Assembly (NCBI GenBank): GCA_021789605.1
Contig: JAJYJI010000005.1
Coordinates: forward strand, 21,951 to 85,950
Length of the DNA: 64,000 bases
Origin: a bacterium
GTDB lineage: Bacteria > SZUA-79 > Acidulodesulfobacterales > Acidulodesulfobacteraceae
Direction of reading: 5' to 3'
Below are positions 1 to 7,973 of this stretch, one piece after another (positions within the stretch are counted from its first letter, which is position 1; every line of letters starts with the position of its first letter). A model generated the notes under the pieces. It had not been told where the DNA came from, did no database searches, and saw only the letters and a program-made list of their open reading frames with translations. Made by a program: the position numbers and the translations under genes.

Positions 1-265
1 TACGGTCTTTATCCCGATAGAAAGATAATGACAATATTAATATAGATATTTATGTAACTCGTCCAAATCCGGTCGTCCCGGTCAGGGCTTTCCATGCCGT
101 AGTGCATAGTTTTAGATAAGCAAGGTTTAAAAACGAGATGGCGGAAGTAATCGTTGCGAAGCACTAATGCGCTAAAATGCTCGAATGTAACAGATATTCG
201 TTTAATCTTATTTTTGAGAATAAAAGGGAAAATGAGTAAAAAATAGCGGTTATTATCGATGTCTT

Positions 266-700
266 TTATTTGCCGGCAATAATTTCTTCCTCGACCGGCG
301 AAGAATTCCTATCCGGCATCAGGTAACTTTTAATATCGGAGACGGAGCCGGGGCTATTGCCTTTTACCGAAAGTATCACATAGGAATAATAAGGCCACGA
401 AGCGTTTATGTCGAAGTTTGACGGAATTGCCGGATGGTTCGGATGAGTGTGGTAAAACCCCAAAATATCCAGATTCTCCTTTCTTGAAATTTTATCCATT
501 TCGAGCATATCTTTGGGTTCTATTTCAAAGCTGTCCCATGCTATTTTTCCGAATCGGTTTTCGGCGGGATAAACTTTTACGATAATTTTATTTTCGCCTT
601 CGAGCCTTCCTAAAAGTCCTCCGCATGCTTCGTATGGGAAAATTTCCTCCGCATGCTTTTTTATAATTTCGAGTTCATTTTTCTGTATTATTATTGGCAT
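266..700 (-). CDS. JAMM/MPN+ metalloprotease (Mec/HcyD-like)
   Basis: Predicted zinc peptidase of the JAMM family that processes ubiquitin-like sulfur carriers. Seen: E24 in PYEACGG, then HTHP (H84, H86) and D97 in PSNFD, which together make the full E...HxH...S/D JAMM signature; about 145 residues, the usual length for stand-alone bacterial members. The ORF track begins at a TTG (718); the ATG at 700 fits the family N terminus better, though neither has a strong Shine-Dalgarno. It is the last gene of the riboswitch-controlled sulfur operon. In Mycobacterium (Mec+) and Wolinella (HcyD) such enzymes cleave an amino acid or a tail from MoaD-like carriers; here the likely partner is the MoaD-NIL protein four genes upstream, whose Gly-Gly is internal. 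That partnership is inference. Confidence 0.85.
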   Translation of the reverse strand: MPIIIQKNELEIIKKHAEEIFPYEACGGLLGRLEGENKIIVKVYPAENRFGKIAWDSFEIEPKDMLEMDKISRKENLDILGFYHTHPNHPAIPSNFDINASWPYYSYVILSVKGNSPGSVSDIKSYLMPDRNSSPVEEEIIAGK

Positions 701-835
701 AAAATAAAGATAACGCAAATAAATAATTAGTTTAATCGTAAATTATCAATCCAGATTCGGCTTTTGCCTATATTCCGGGAATTTCCGCCCGCGCTTGCCG
801 GAAAGCGTTTTATGTTTTGATAAATATAAATAAAG

Positions 836-1756
836 CTAAAAATCGGAAAACACGCGCGTCGAAAGATATCTCGAACCCGTGTCGGGCAGAACGGTGGCAA
901 AGTTTCCTTTATATTTGACGGCAAGCTTATAGATTCCGTACACGTTGGCTCCGGAAGAAAATCCGCATAAAAGACCTTCTTCCTTGACGAGCCTTTTAAG
1001 CATGGCATAACTGCCTTCCGTATCGACCTTAACAAAATCGTCTATTATTTTATTGTGGTCGAAACCCTCGAAATTAAGGCAATAGTTATATTTCCATCCT
1101 TCTATTCCGTGTATTTGGCTGTCGGGGACTATTGCCACGACCTTAATTTTATCGTTATATTCCTTAAGCCTTTTCCCCACGCCCAATATCGTTCCTCCCG
1201 TGCCGATGCCTGCGGCGAAATAGTCTATATTGCCGCCGGTTTGTTCGAGCAGTTCCATCGCCGTAGTTTCGTAATGCGCGATAGGATTAAACGGGTTATT
1301 GTACTGGTCCGGCATATAATATAAGTCCCTGCCTCCCCTTTCGTATTCCTCTATCGACCTTTTTATCGCCCCGTCGGTGCTTTCTTCCGCAGGCGTAAGG
1401 ATTAACTCGGCTCCGAAAAGCCGCATTATTTTTTTTCTCTCGTCGCTCATGTTTGAAGGGGCGTAAATTTTAACCTTGATTCCCATGAAAGCCCCGAGCA
1501 TCGCGTAAGAAATACCCGTATTGCCGGAGGAGGAGTCAATTATAGTGGTTCCGGTTTTTAAAAGGCCCTTTTCCACGGCATTTTTCAGCATATATAAAGC
1601 GGGCCTGTCTTTGACGGAGCCGCCCGGATTAAGGCATTCCAATTTTGCGTATAATTTCGACCCCGTTCCCGGATTAATTATTTTATTTAAAAGAACCGCT
1701 CCGGTAGCCCCTATGTTCGATAAAGCGCTAAAAATATAAGGATTATTTTTTTCCAT
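836..1756 (-). CDS. cysM: Cysteine synthase, CysK/CysM family
   Basis: PLP-dependent beta-replacement enzyme that makes cysteine from an activated serine and a sulfur donor in the cytosol. Seen: PLP lysine K49 in NPGGSVKDR, the substrate loop SSSGNTG and the phosphate-binding GIGTGGT motif; 306 residues, normal for the family. The start overlaps the end of the TusA gene by 14 bases, so the two are translationally coupled. Family knowledge: CysM-type enzymes can take sulfur from a protein thiocarboxylate (CysO in Mycobacterium) rather than free sulfide. The neighbouring MoaD-like carrier, E1 enzyme and JAMM protease make that mode plausible here, but the sulfur donor cannot be read from the sequence. 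Confidence 0.9.
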   Translation of the reverse strand: MEKNNPYIFSALSNIGATGAVLLNKIINPGTGSKLYAKLECLNPGGSVKDRPALYMLKNAVEKGLLKTGTTIIDSSSGNTGISYAMLGAFMGIKVKIYAPSNMSDERKKIMRLFGAELILTPAEESTDGAIKRSIEEYERGGRDLYYMPDQYNNPFNPIAHYETTAMELLEQTGGNIDYFAAGIGTGGTILGVGKRLKEYNDKIKVVAIVPDSQIHGIEGWKYNYCLNFEGFDHNKIIDDFVKVDTEGSYAMLKRLVKEEGLLCGFSSGANVYGIYKLAVKYKGNFATVLPDTGSRYLSTRVFSDF

Positions 1757-1991
1757 CTTTTTCCACGATAATTTCGTAATCGGTGTCGTTAATTTTATTG
1801 ACGGAGAGAACTTTATGCCCCTGTTCCTCCATAGAGCGGGGAACGTTTCTGATGGCGGGTTCGTAATCGACTACGACCCTTAAAATTTCGCCTTTTTTCA
1901 TCTTCTCCAAGGCGAGTTTGGATTTTACGAACGTGAAAGGGCATATTTCTCCCTTAATATTCAATTCGCCGTTTTCTTTATATCCGGACAT
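1743..1991 (-). CDS. TusA-family sulfur carrier/transferase
   Basis: Small (82 aa) SirA/TusA-fold protein that relays persulfide sulfur. Seen: the family N-terminal pattern ending in an active-site cysteine, C17 in GEICPFTF (CPxx where CPxP is commonest), followed by the two-layer beta-alpha pattern KGEILRVVVDYEPA and a C-terminal IIVEKD strand. It lies between the E1-like gene and cysteine synthase, overlapping the latter by 14 bases. Position suggests it delivers sulfur for thiocarboxylation of the MoaD-like carrier; this is inference. It is distinct from E. coli TusA in context, so no gene symbol is given. Confidence 0.85.
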   Translation of the reverse strand: MSGYKENGELNIKGEICPFTFVKSKLALEKMKKGEILRVVVDYEPAIRNVPRSMEEQGHKVLSVNKINDTDYEIIVEKDGKK

Positions 1992-2090
1992 TTAATTTAT
2001 ACCTCTGTATGCGTTTATATTTAGGTTATATTTAGGCATCATATTATAATTATCGTTATGCGTCTTGGCGCTCGCCGCGCAGGCGCATTT

Positions 2091-2894
2091 TCAGCTCCTG
2101 AATTCGCAGAGGTCGCCGCATTCTATCAATTCAAAAATGCTCGGGTTTTCTCCGCACAGCGGGCACGTTTTATCTTTTCTTAATTTCATCTCTGTAAATT
2201 TCATATCTAAGGCATCGTAAATCAAAAGCCTGCCGTTTAAAGTAGTTCCAATTTCCAAAATAATTTTTATAACCTCGTTTGCCTGAATCGCGCCTATCAC
2301 TCCCGGAAGAACTCCCAGAACCCCGGCTTCCTGACAGCTTGGAACAAGGCCGGCGGGCGGGGGAGACGGAAAAAGGCATCTGTAGCACGGTCCGGTTTCG
2401 GGCAGAAATACCGTCGCCTGCCCGTCAAACCGAAAAATGGAGCCGTAAACGAGAGGCTTTTTCATAAAATGGCAGGCGTCGTTTATAAGATATCTCGTAG
2501 GAAAATTATCGGTCGCGTCTACGACCACGTCGTAATCTTTTATTAAATCTTTTATGTTGGCGGCATTTATGCTTTCCTTGTAAGTTACGACCTTTACGTC
2601 GGTATTAATCCGCGCTATGGAATCTTTCGCCGAATCGACCTTATATCTTCCTACGTCGGCAGTGCCGTGCCATATCTGTCTTTGAAGATTTGACAAATCT
2701 ACCGTGTCGAAATCCACTATGCCCAGCGTTCCAATTCCCGCCGCGCCGAGATAGTATCCGCAAGGCGCGCCGAGACCGCCGGCTCCTATCAATAAAACCT
2801 TGGACGATAATAGCTTCATCTGCCCTTCGCCGCCTACTTCAGGCAATATTATATGCCGCGCATATCTTTTAATCCGTTCTTCGGTGAATTCCAA
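2091..2894 (-). CDS. HesA/MoeB/ThiF-family adenylyltransferase (E1-like)
   Basis: Activates the C-terminal glycine of a ubiquitin-like sulfur carrier by ATP-dependent adenylation. Seen: nucleotide-binding GAGGLGAPCGYYLGAAGIG, the DxDxVxxSNLQRQ segment (VDFDTVDLSNLQRQ), a zinc site made of CYRC and CPLC pairs, and a cysteine-containing crossover loop (SCQEAGVLG). At 267 residues it is a MoeB/ThiF-sized protein without a rhodanese domain, which fits TusA being encoded separately next door. The immediately upstream gene encodes its obvious substrate, the MoaD-NIL protein. Assignment to the family is secure; substrate is inferred from the operon. Confidence 0.92.
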   Translation of the reverse strand: MEFTEERIKRYARHIILPEVGGEGQMKLLSSKVLLIGAGGLGAPCGYYLGAAGIGTLGIVDFDTVDLSNLQRQIWHGTADVGRYKVDSAKDSIARINTDVKVVTYKESINAANIKDLIKDYDVVVDATDNFPTRYLINDACHFMKKPLVYGSIFRFDGQATVFLPETGPCYRCLFPSPPPAGLVPSCQEAGVLGVLPGVIGAIQANEVIKIILEIGTTLNGRLLIYDALDMKFTEMKLRKDKTCPLCGENPSIFELIECGDLCEFRS

Positions 2895-2966
2895 AATTTT
2901 TCCTCCGTTGCCGGTCCGCCTTTATTTCTTTGCCTGCCGCAGCCGGTTATACGATTAATTATTTTT

Positions 2967-3482
2967 TTATTCCACTACGTTAAGGACTATGGGTTCTACG
3001 GTTACTCCCTTAGATTCCAAAAATTTTACCGCTTTTTCTATTTCGTCGGGACTGCCTTCAAGTTCTATCGCGATTATGCCTATATCGTTCGAGATGCTGG
3101 CGCTTCTAATGTTGGTTATTACGTTAAAATTTTTTCCTATGAGATATATAAGGGGCTCTTTAATAACATCTTGCGGATAGTTAAGATAAAACTTTTTTTT
3201 TTCGGAAACCCCTCCGGCGATTGCGGGAATTATGGAAATCGTATCCCCGTCTTTAACTTTGGAATTTATACTGTCTATAAACCTTATATCTTCGTCGTTA
3301 AGATAGACGTTGACGAATCTCCTGACCTGGTCGTTCTGTTCGCATATCCTTTCTTTAATGCCTGAAAAATTTTTTTCTAAATCGTTTATAATTTCGAGTA
3401 TGGTAAAGCCGTTCGACTCTACTTCGGCTTTTCCGCCTGTTAAGGACCTTAACGGCGTGGGTATTCTGACTTTTATAGACAT
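2967..3482 (-). CDS. MoaD/ThiS-like sulfur carrier fused to NIL domain
   Basis: Two-domain protein of 171 residues. Residues 1-91 form a ubiquitin-like MoaD/ThiS domain ending in AIAGG; residues from about 97 onward (KFYLNYPQDVIKEPLIYLIG...) form a NIL domain, an ACT-like small-ligand domain also found at the C terminus of the methionine transporter ATPase MetN. Odd feature: the Gly90-Gly91 that would carry the thiocarboxylate is internal, not C-terminal, so the protein must be cut to be a sulfur donor. The operon supplies a JAMM protease that could do this. With the E1 enzyme, TusA and PLP enzymes downstream and the SAM riboswitch upstream, a role in methionine/cysteine sulfur transfer is likely. 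Confidence 0.88.
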   Translation of the reverse strand: MSIKVRIPTPLRSLTGGKAEVESNGFTILEIINDLEKNFSGIKERICEQNDQVRRFVNVYLNDEDIRFIDSINSKVKDGDTISIIPAIAGGVSEKKKFYLNYPQDVIKEPLIYLIGKNFNVITNIRSASISNDIGIIAIELEGSPDEIEKAVKFLESKGVTVEPIVLNVVE

Positions 3483-3584
3483 TTAAGCCTCCTTTTGCTT
3501 ATTTCTTATTTATAATTAAATGATGATTTTATTTTGTTATTTTTATCTATTAAAGTTAAGTTAATCTATCTTCCTTTATCTATT

Positions 3585-4832
3585 TTATTGATTTTTCCCT
3601 TTAATTTTTTCAAGAACTTTTTCGAATTCGCCTAAGTTGGCCTCTATCGTTGCCGGCTCTTTCAGTTTTCCGTTTACCGCTTCAAGCGTTTTTAAGCCGT
3701 TTCCGGTTATCGCAAGAACCGTGGTTTCATTTTTATTTATGCGGCCTTTTTCTATGAGTTTTTTGGCAACGGCAACGGTAACCCCGCCCGCCGTTTCGGT
3801 AAAGATTCCTTCGGTTCCAGCCAAAAGTTTCATTCCTTCCACGATTTCGTCGTCCGTCGCGTCTTCGCCGTACCCGCCGGATTTATTCATAAGGTCGGAC
3901 GCATAGTATCCGTCGGCGGGATTGCCTATCGCAAGAGATTTTGCAATAGTATCCGGCGTCCTGACCGGCTTGATGAATTCCCTTTTTTCTTTAACGGAAG
4001 CGGTTATGGGGTTGCATCCAGTAGCCTGCGCCCCGAAAATTTTCGTATGCGGTTTTTCTTTTAATAAGCCGCAGTATTCAAATTCATCTATGGCTTTTCC
4101 GACTTTCGTAATCAGCGAACCGCCAGCCATAGGAACTACGACGTTGTCGGGCGCTTTAAATCCTAACTGTTCAAGCATTTCAAAAGTAAGAGACTTTGAG
4201 CCTTCGGCATAGTAAGGCCTTAAATTTATGTTTACGAATGCCCAGCTGTATTTGCCGGCAATTTCGGTGCACAGCCTGTTTACTTTATCGTAGCTTCCGT
4301 TAATTTTTACAAGATTTGTGCCGTATATTAACGTTCCCAGAACTTTTCCGATTTCAAGGTTGGACGGTATGAATACAAAACTTTCGTAACCGGAAGAAGC
4401 CGCCAGAGCGGCGACAGAATTAGCGAGATTTCCGGTAGAGGCGCATGCCACGACATTGAAGCCGAATTCTTTGGCTTTTGCTATGGCTACGGAAACGACC
4501 CTGTCTTTAAAAGAAAGGGTCGGGAAATTTACCGCGTCGTTTTTTATGTATAATTCTTTAACGCCCAATGCCTTAGCAAGGTTATCGGCCTTAACAAGCG
4601 GGGTATATCCTACGTTTTTTCCTATTTTTATTTCTCCCTTTATAGGGAGAAGCTCCTGATAGCGCCACATATTGGGCTCTCTGGATTTAATTTTTTCGAC
4701 GGTTATTTGTTTTTTAATATTGTCGTAATCGTAATCTACTTCCAATGGACCGAAACAGTAATCGCAAACATATAGCGGACTATCCGGATATTCTTTTCCG
4801 CATTCCCTGCACTTTAAACCTTTAACGAACAT
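3585..4832 (-). CDS. thrC: Threonine synthase-like PLP enzyme
   Basis: Fold-type II PLP enzyme related to threonine synthase, which converts O-phosphohomoserine to threonine. Seen: an N-terminal zinc-ribbon-like pair (CRECGKEY and CDYC), PLP lysine K109 in PTLSFKDR, phosphate/substrate loop CASTGNLANS, and glycine-rich MAGGSL; 415 residues, normal for ThrC. It is the first gene behind the SAM-I riboswitch and heads an operon of sulfur-carrier genes. Regulation by SAM is unexpected for a dedicated threonine enzyme. An alternative is that it replaces the phosphate of O-phosphohomoserine with sulfur to give homocysteine; sequence alone does not separate the two. Confidence 0.88.
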   Translation of the reverse strand: MFVKGLKCRECGKEYPDSPLYVCDYCFGPLEVDYDYDNIKKQITVEKIKSREPNMWRYQELLPIKGEIKIGKNVGYTPLVKADNLAKALGVKELYIKNDAVNFPTLSFKDRVVSVAIAKAKEFGFNVVACASTGNLANSVAALAASSGYESFVFIPSNLEIGKVLGTLIYGTNLVKINGSYDKVNRLCTEIAGKYSWAFVNINLRPYYAEGSKSLTFEMLEQLGFKAPDNVVVPMAGGSLITKVGKAIDEFEYCGLLKEKPHTKIFGAQATGCNPITASVKEKREFIKPVRTPDTIAKSLAIGNPADGYYASDLMNKSGGYGEDATDDEIVEGMKLLAGTEGIFTETAGGVTVAVAKKLIEKGRINKNETTVLAITGNGLKTLEAVNGKLKEPATIEANLGEFEKVLEKIKGKNQ

Positions 4833-4910
4833 TTTTTCTCCTTATGTTATCTTAAAATTTATTTATTTTATATTTATTCCGACGGCAATAAATTAACATT
4901 AAAATAATAA

Positions 4911-4953
4911 AAAAACCCCTTCTTCCTAATGAAATATAGAAGAAGAGGTTTTT
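4911..4953 (-). terminator. Riboswitch-linked intrinsic terminator
   Basis: On the minus strand an AAAACCTCTTCTTCT arm and an AGGAAGAAGGGGTTTT arm fold into a long hairpin ending in a T run. The 5' arm can alternatively pair with AGAAGAAAAGAG just downstream of the aptamer P1 stem, giving a mutually exclusive antiterminator. This is the classical architecture of SAM-I transcription attenuation: SAM bound means termination before the threonine synthase-like gene. Confidence 0.88.
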
Positions 4954-4968
4954 AAAAACTCTTTTCTT

Positions 4969-5068
4969 CTTATCTTCCAGGAATAAACCTGCGGGAATTA
5001 GCACCGATTTTGTCAGACATCGGTTGCTGCGGTTTCAAAGGGCCCGTCCCTCTACCGCTCTCGATAAG
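4969..5068 (-). ncRNA. SAM-I (S-box) riboswitch
   Basis: The minus strand reads CTTATCGAGAGCGGTAGAGG, then GAAACCGCAGCAACC, then GGTGCTAATTCCCGCAGG and closes with AGATAAG pairing to CTTATC. These are the conserved P1, kink-turn, P3 and J3/4 elements of the S-box aptamer that binds S-adenosylmethionine. It lies in the leader of the sulfur operon and is followed by a terminator/antiterminator pair, so high SAM should switch the operon off. Confidence 0.95.
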
Positions 5069-5128
5069 AACCTTACGATTTTATTTAAAAGAACAATTTT
5101 GTTTAGAATTAAATTATACGATATTTCT

Positions 5129-5158
5129 ATTATATAGAATATATCGCAAGATTGTCAA
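5129..5158 (-). promoter_or_regulatory. Sigma-70 promoter of sulfur operon
   Basis: Minus strand carries a perfect -35 TTGACA (5158-5153) and a perfect -10 TATAAT (5134-5129) separated by 18 bases. Transcription would begin about 55 bases before the SAM-I aptamer. The remaining intergenic stretch to 5430 is very A+T-rich and shows no other recognisable element. Confidence 0.8.
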
Positions 5159-5430
5159 ATAAAAAAATAATAAAAAACAACAATAAAAAAAATAATAAAA
5201 CGTCGGCGGTTGATAATTAATAGATATCAAAATGCCCGCCTGTTAATAACTTTTAATTTGTCTATTCCTTAACTAAAAATAAAAGTAAAAACAATCGGCG
5301 CATATTTGCATTATTAATATTTTTATATTTAATATTTGTATTTGTAATAATTTGAAATTAAAATATAATAAAAATAACAAGCAAGATAAAAAAATTACAA
5401 CTAAATTCAGACAAAAATACGGGTATTTTT

Positions 5431-6161
5431 ATGGCCGAAACGTCCCTTGCGGAAGAACAGTTGCTGCTGAAGAATATTATAAAATATATCAAGGAAAAAA
5501 AGCATAAAGTTCAGGCGTTATGGTTCGGAGAAGAAAATTTGTCGTGCGGGGCGATTATATCCGGCATTAATGACGAATATTCCGTCGTAAGCCTGCATTT
5601 CGACAGCAAAATATTGCGTATGCCGCAGATTGGAAGCTTCGTAATATTAAGGGTTTTTTTCTTTTTTCTCCTATTACCGGAAAAATTAAAAAAATAAACG
5701 GGGACAAGTCCGTCGTTATAGAATCTATAAGCTTCGTAAAGCCTAAAATAAATAAGAGGCGGTATCCGAGATTTATTTTATACGAATTGGTAGAGGCGCA
5801 GGTAATGATAGGCAACAGTATTTTTTCGATAGAAATAAACGATATTTCCAAGGACGGAATAGGATTTATACTGCCGTCCGAAAGAAACATGATGGGACTT
5901 ATAGGGAAATCCGGGTTTATCCAGCTAAATTATAAAAACAACCTTACGAGAATAAACGGAAACATCGTATGGGTCAACAGGTTTTCCGAAAATAAATACG
6001 TAGGCGGAATGGTTCTTTACACTACAAATAAAGATAAAGATATAATTACCGACATAATATTCGAAAATATATATATAGCCGAAAAGGAAATTTTTAAACT
6101 CATATCTTATTCCGGAACAAATAATGAAGAACAAGCCGTTTCCGCGCAAACCGGCATATGA
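5431..6161 (+). CDS. PilZ-domain protein, split by a -1 frameshift
   Basis: Predicted cyclic-di-GMP-binding protein with an N-terminal YcgR-like beta domain and a C-terminal PilZ domain. The ORF track shows two pieces (5431-5697 and 5787-6161). Reading the second frame upstream from the TTG at 5787 gives an open frame back to the T run at about 5654, continuing as SPITGKIKKING...KRRYPRF; RRYPR matches the RxxxR c-di-GMP motif and DISKDGIGF matches the DxSxxG element. The break sits at GGGTTTTTTTCTTTTTTC, where one extra base would restore a single reading frame of about 243 codons. It overlaps the rlpA-like gene by 38 bases. It may be an assembly indel, a real mutation, or slippage at the U-rich site. 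Confidence 0.8.
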
Positions 6162-6855
6162 AATATCTTTTTTAATACTATCCGTTTTTATTTTAATCCC
6201 GGCGCTTTCCGGATGCGTTCCTTATATTGTAGGCGGCCGCTCTTCCGAATATTATCCGCCTCAAAAAACTTCCAAAAATGTCGAGATAGGAATTGCATCG
6301 TGGTACGGCCCAGGCTTTCAAGGCAGGGCGACGGCGAGCGGACAAATTTATAATATGTACGATATGACCGCCGCTTCAAAAACCCTTCCGTTGAAGGGCT
6401 ATGCTTACGTTACGGATATTCAAAACCATAGAAGCGTGGAAGTTTACGTTAACGACAGGGGGCCGTACGTAGGCGGCAGGATTATAGACCTTTCTTACGC
6501 GGCCGCGAAAGCCCTCAATATGATAGGGCCGGGTACCGCATTGGTAAGGATACAGTATCTGGGGCGGAGCCCGGTATCAATAAATTATGCAAACGGATAT
6601 AACGAAAAATATATCCCCCCTTTATTCGGCTATACGCTTCAATTTGCGGCATATACGGAAAAATCCAAAGCGTTGAATAAAATTAACGAGATGAAAAAAA
6701 TAGTTCCGGGAGTCCATTTAACGACTAAAAAAGTTGACGGGACACTCTATTATAAAGTGGTATTGGGCAAATTTAGAAATTTAAAAGGCGCTTATAATTT
6801 TGCCAAGATTATCGCGAGTTACGGGTACGACGTCTATATAACCAAAATAGAGTAG
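6124..6855 (+). CDS. rlpA: RlpA-like lipoprotein with SPOR domain
   Basis: Predicted septal-ring-associated lytic transglycosylase/lipoprotein acting on peptidoglycan in the periplasm. Seen: a signal peptide with lipobox LSGC (about residue 31), a double-psi beta-barrel core beginning GIASWYGPGFQGRATASGQ with the catalytic-type D in VNDRGPYVGGRIIDLSYAAA, and a C-terminal SPOR domain (YTLQFAAYTEKSKALNKI...). Length 243 aa is typical. The start overlaps the upstream PilZ gene, suggesting co-transcription. Confidence 0.92.
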   Translation: MKNKPFPRKPAYEISFLILSVFILIPALSGCVPYIVGGRSSEYYPPQKTSKNVEIGIASWYGPGFQGRATASGQIYNMYDMTAASKTLPLKGYAYVTDIQNHRSVEVYVNDRGPYVGGRIIDLSYAAAKALNMIGPGTALVRIQYLGRSPVSINYANGYNEKYIPPLFGYTLQFAAYTEKSKALNKINEMKKIVPGVHLTTKKVDGTLYYKVVLGKFRNLKGAYNFAKIIASYGYDVYITKIE

Positions 6856-6900
6856 AACAAAATTATTTAAATTTTAATTTATTTATAATAAAATATTCAA

Positions 6901-7668
6901 ATGAAAAAAATAGTCGCGGTTATACCGGCCAGATATAAATCCACAAGGTTCGAAGGCAAGCCTCTCGCTTTAATCATGGGCAAGCCTATGATAAAGCATG
7001 TTTATGACGGCGTTATAAAATCTGGCATGTTATCGGACGTTATAATCGCTACGGAAGACAGGAGAATATATGACGTTTGCAGGGATTTCGGAGCAAATGC
7101 CGTTATGACGAAAGAGTCGCATCAAACGGGAACGGACAGGATAATAGAAGCCATAAGCGGCATCGATGCGGATATCGTTTTAAACATTCAGGGGGACGAG
7201 CCGTTAGTTAATGCCGAAATAATAGAAGCGCTAATAAAACCTTTCGGCGAAGAGGACAATATTTCATATACCAGCGTAAAAACGCATATTTATTCTTACG
7301 AAGAATTCATTGACCCAAATAACGTAAAGGTCATCGTGGATAAAAATAACTTCGGCATTTATTTCTCGAGAAGCCCTATTCCGTATGACAGGGAAAAGGC
7401 GCCAAACCTTAAAGATTTTAAAGGCGTTTTCGGTTACAAGCACCTTGGCTTTTACGGATATACCATGGAATTCCTTATGAAATTCGGAAAAATGAACGCA
7501 TCTTATTTAGAAAAAAAAGAGATGTTGGAACAGCTAAGAGCGGTAGAAAACGGGTACAGGATAAAAGTCGAAACCGTTAATATCTCTACTATTCCCGTAG
7601 ATGTTCCAGGCGATATAAAAAAGGTTGAAAATTTTATTTTAAAATCTTATAATGATAAGCTTGAATAA
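6901..7668 (+). CDS. kdsB: 3-deoxy-manno-octulosonate cytidylyltransferase
   Basis: Activates KDO with CTP for lipopolysaccharide core synthesis, a cytosolic step diagnostic of Gram-negative envelopes. Seen: N-terminal VIPARYKSTRFEGKPL nucleotide-binding segment, TGTDRI, the NIQGDEPL metal/nucleotide motif, YFSRSPIPYDR and HLGFYGY. Length 255 aa is normal. It begins 45 bases after the rlpA-like gene. Confidence 0.97.
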   Translation: MKKIVAVIPARYKSTRFEGKPLALIMGKPMIKHVYDGVIKSGMLSDVIIATEDRRIYDVCRDFGANAVMTKESHQTGTDRIIEAISGIDADIVLNIQGDEPLVNAEIIEALIKPFGEEDNISYTSVKTHIYSYEEFIDPNNVKVIVDKNNFGIYFSRSPIPYDREKAPNLKDFKGVFGYKHLGFYGYTMEFLMKFGKMNASYLEKKEMLEQLRAVENGYRIKVETVNISTIPVDVPGDIKKVENFILKSYNDKLE

Positions 7669-7710
7669 TTTAAAATAATAATTTTTAAAAAGCAAAGGAG
7701 CATTAAGAAA

Positions 7711-7926
7711 ATGAAAGAAGGAATACACCCTAAAATTTATCAGGCAAAGGTAAAATGCGCATGCGGCGAAGAGTTTATTACCGGAAGTACCGCCCCGGAA
7801 ATTCACGTCGATATATGCTCGAAATGCCACCCTTTCTATACCGGCAAACAAAAATTCGTGGATAGCGCAGGAAGAATCGATAAATTTAATAAAAAATACG
7901 CCAAGATAAGCAACAATAAGAAATAA
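7711..7926 (+). CDS. rpmE: 50S ribosomal protein L31 (zinc-binding)
   Basis: A 71-residue L31. The start [22 protein letters not shown], the CxC pair (CAC) and the [12 protein letters not shown] segment show the Cys-containing zinc form rather than the zinc-free paralogue. A clear AAAGGAG precedes the ATG. It is followed by thyX and prfA; rpmE next to prfA/prmC is a common arrangement. Confidence 0.97.
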   Translation: MKEGIHPKIYQAKVKCACGEEFITGSTAPEIHVDICSKCHPFYTGKQKFVDSAGRIDKFNKKYAKISNNKK

Positions 7927-7973
7927 AATCAGAAATAAAGAAAGTTCGCTTTACGGCCTTTCCTTTTTAATTA

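Noticed and set aside
727-1035. 102-aa minus-strand ORF overlapping cysM 3' end
   Set aside because: Shadow frame of the cysteine synthase gene, which extends through it.
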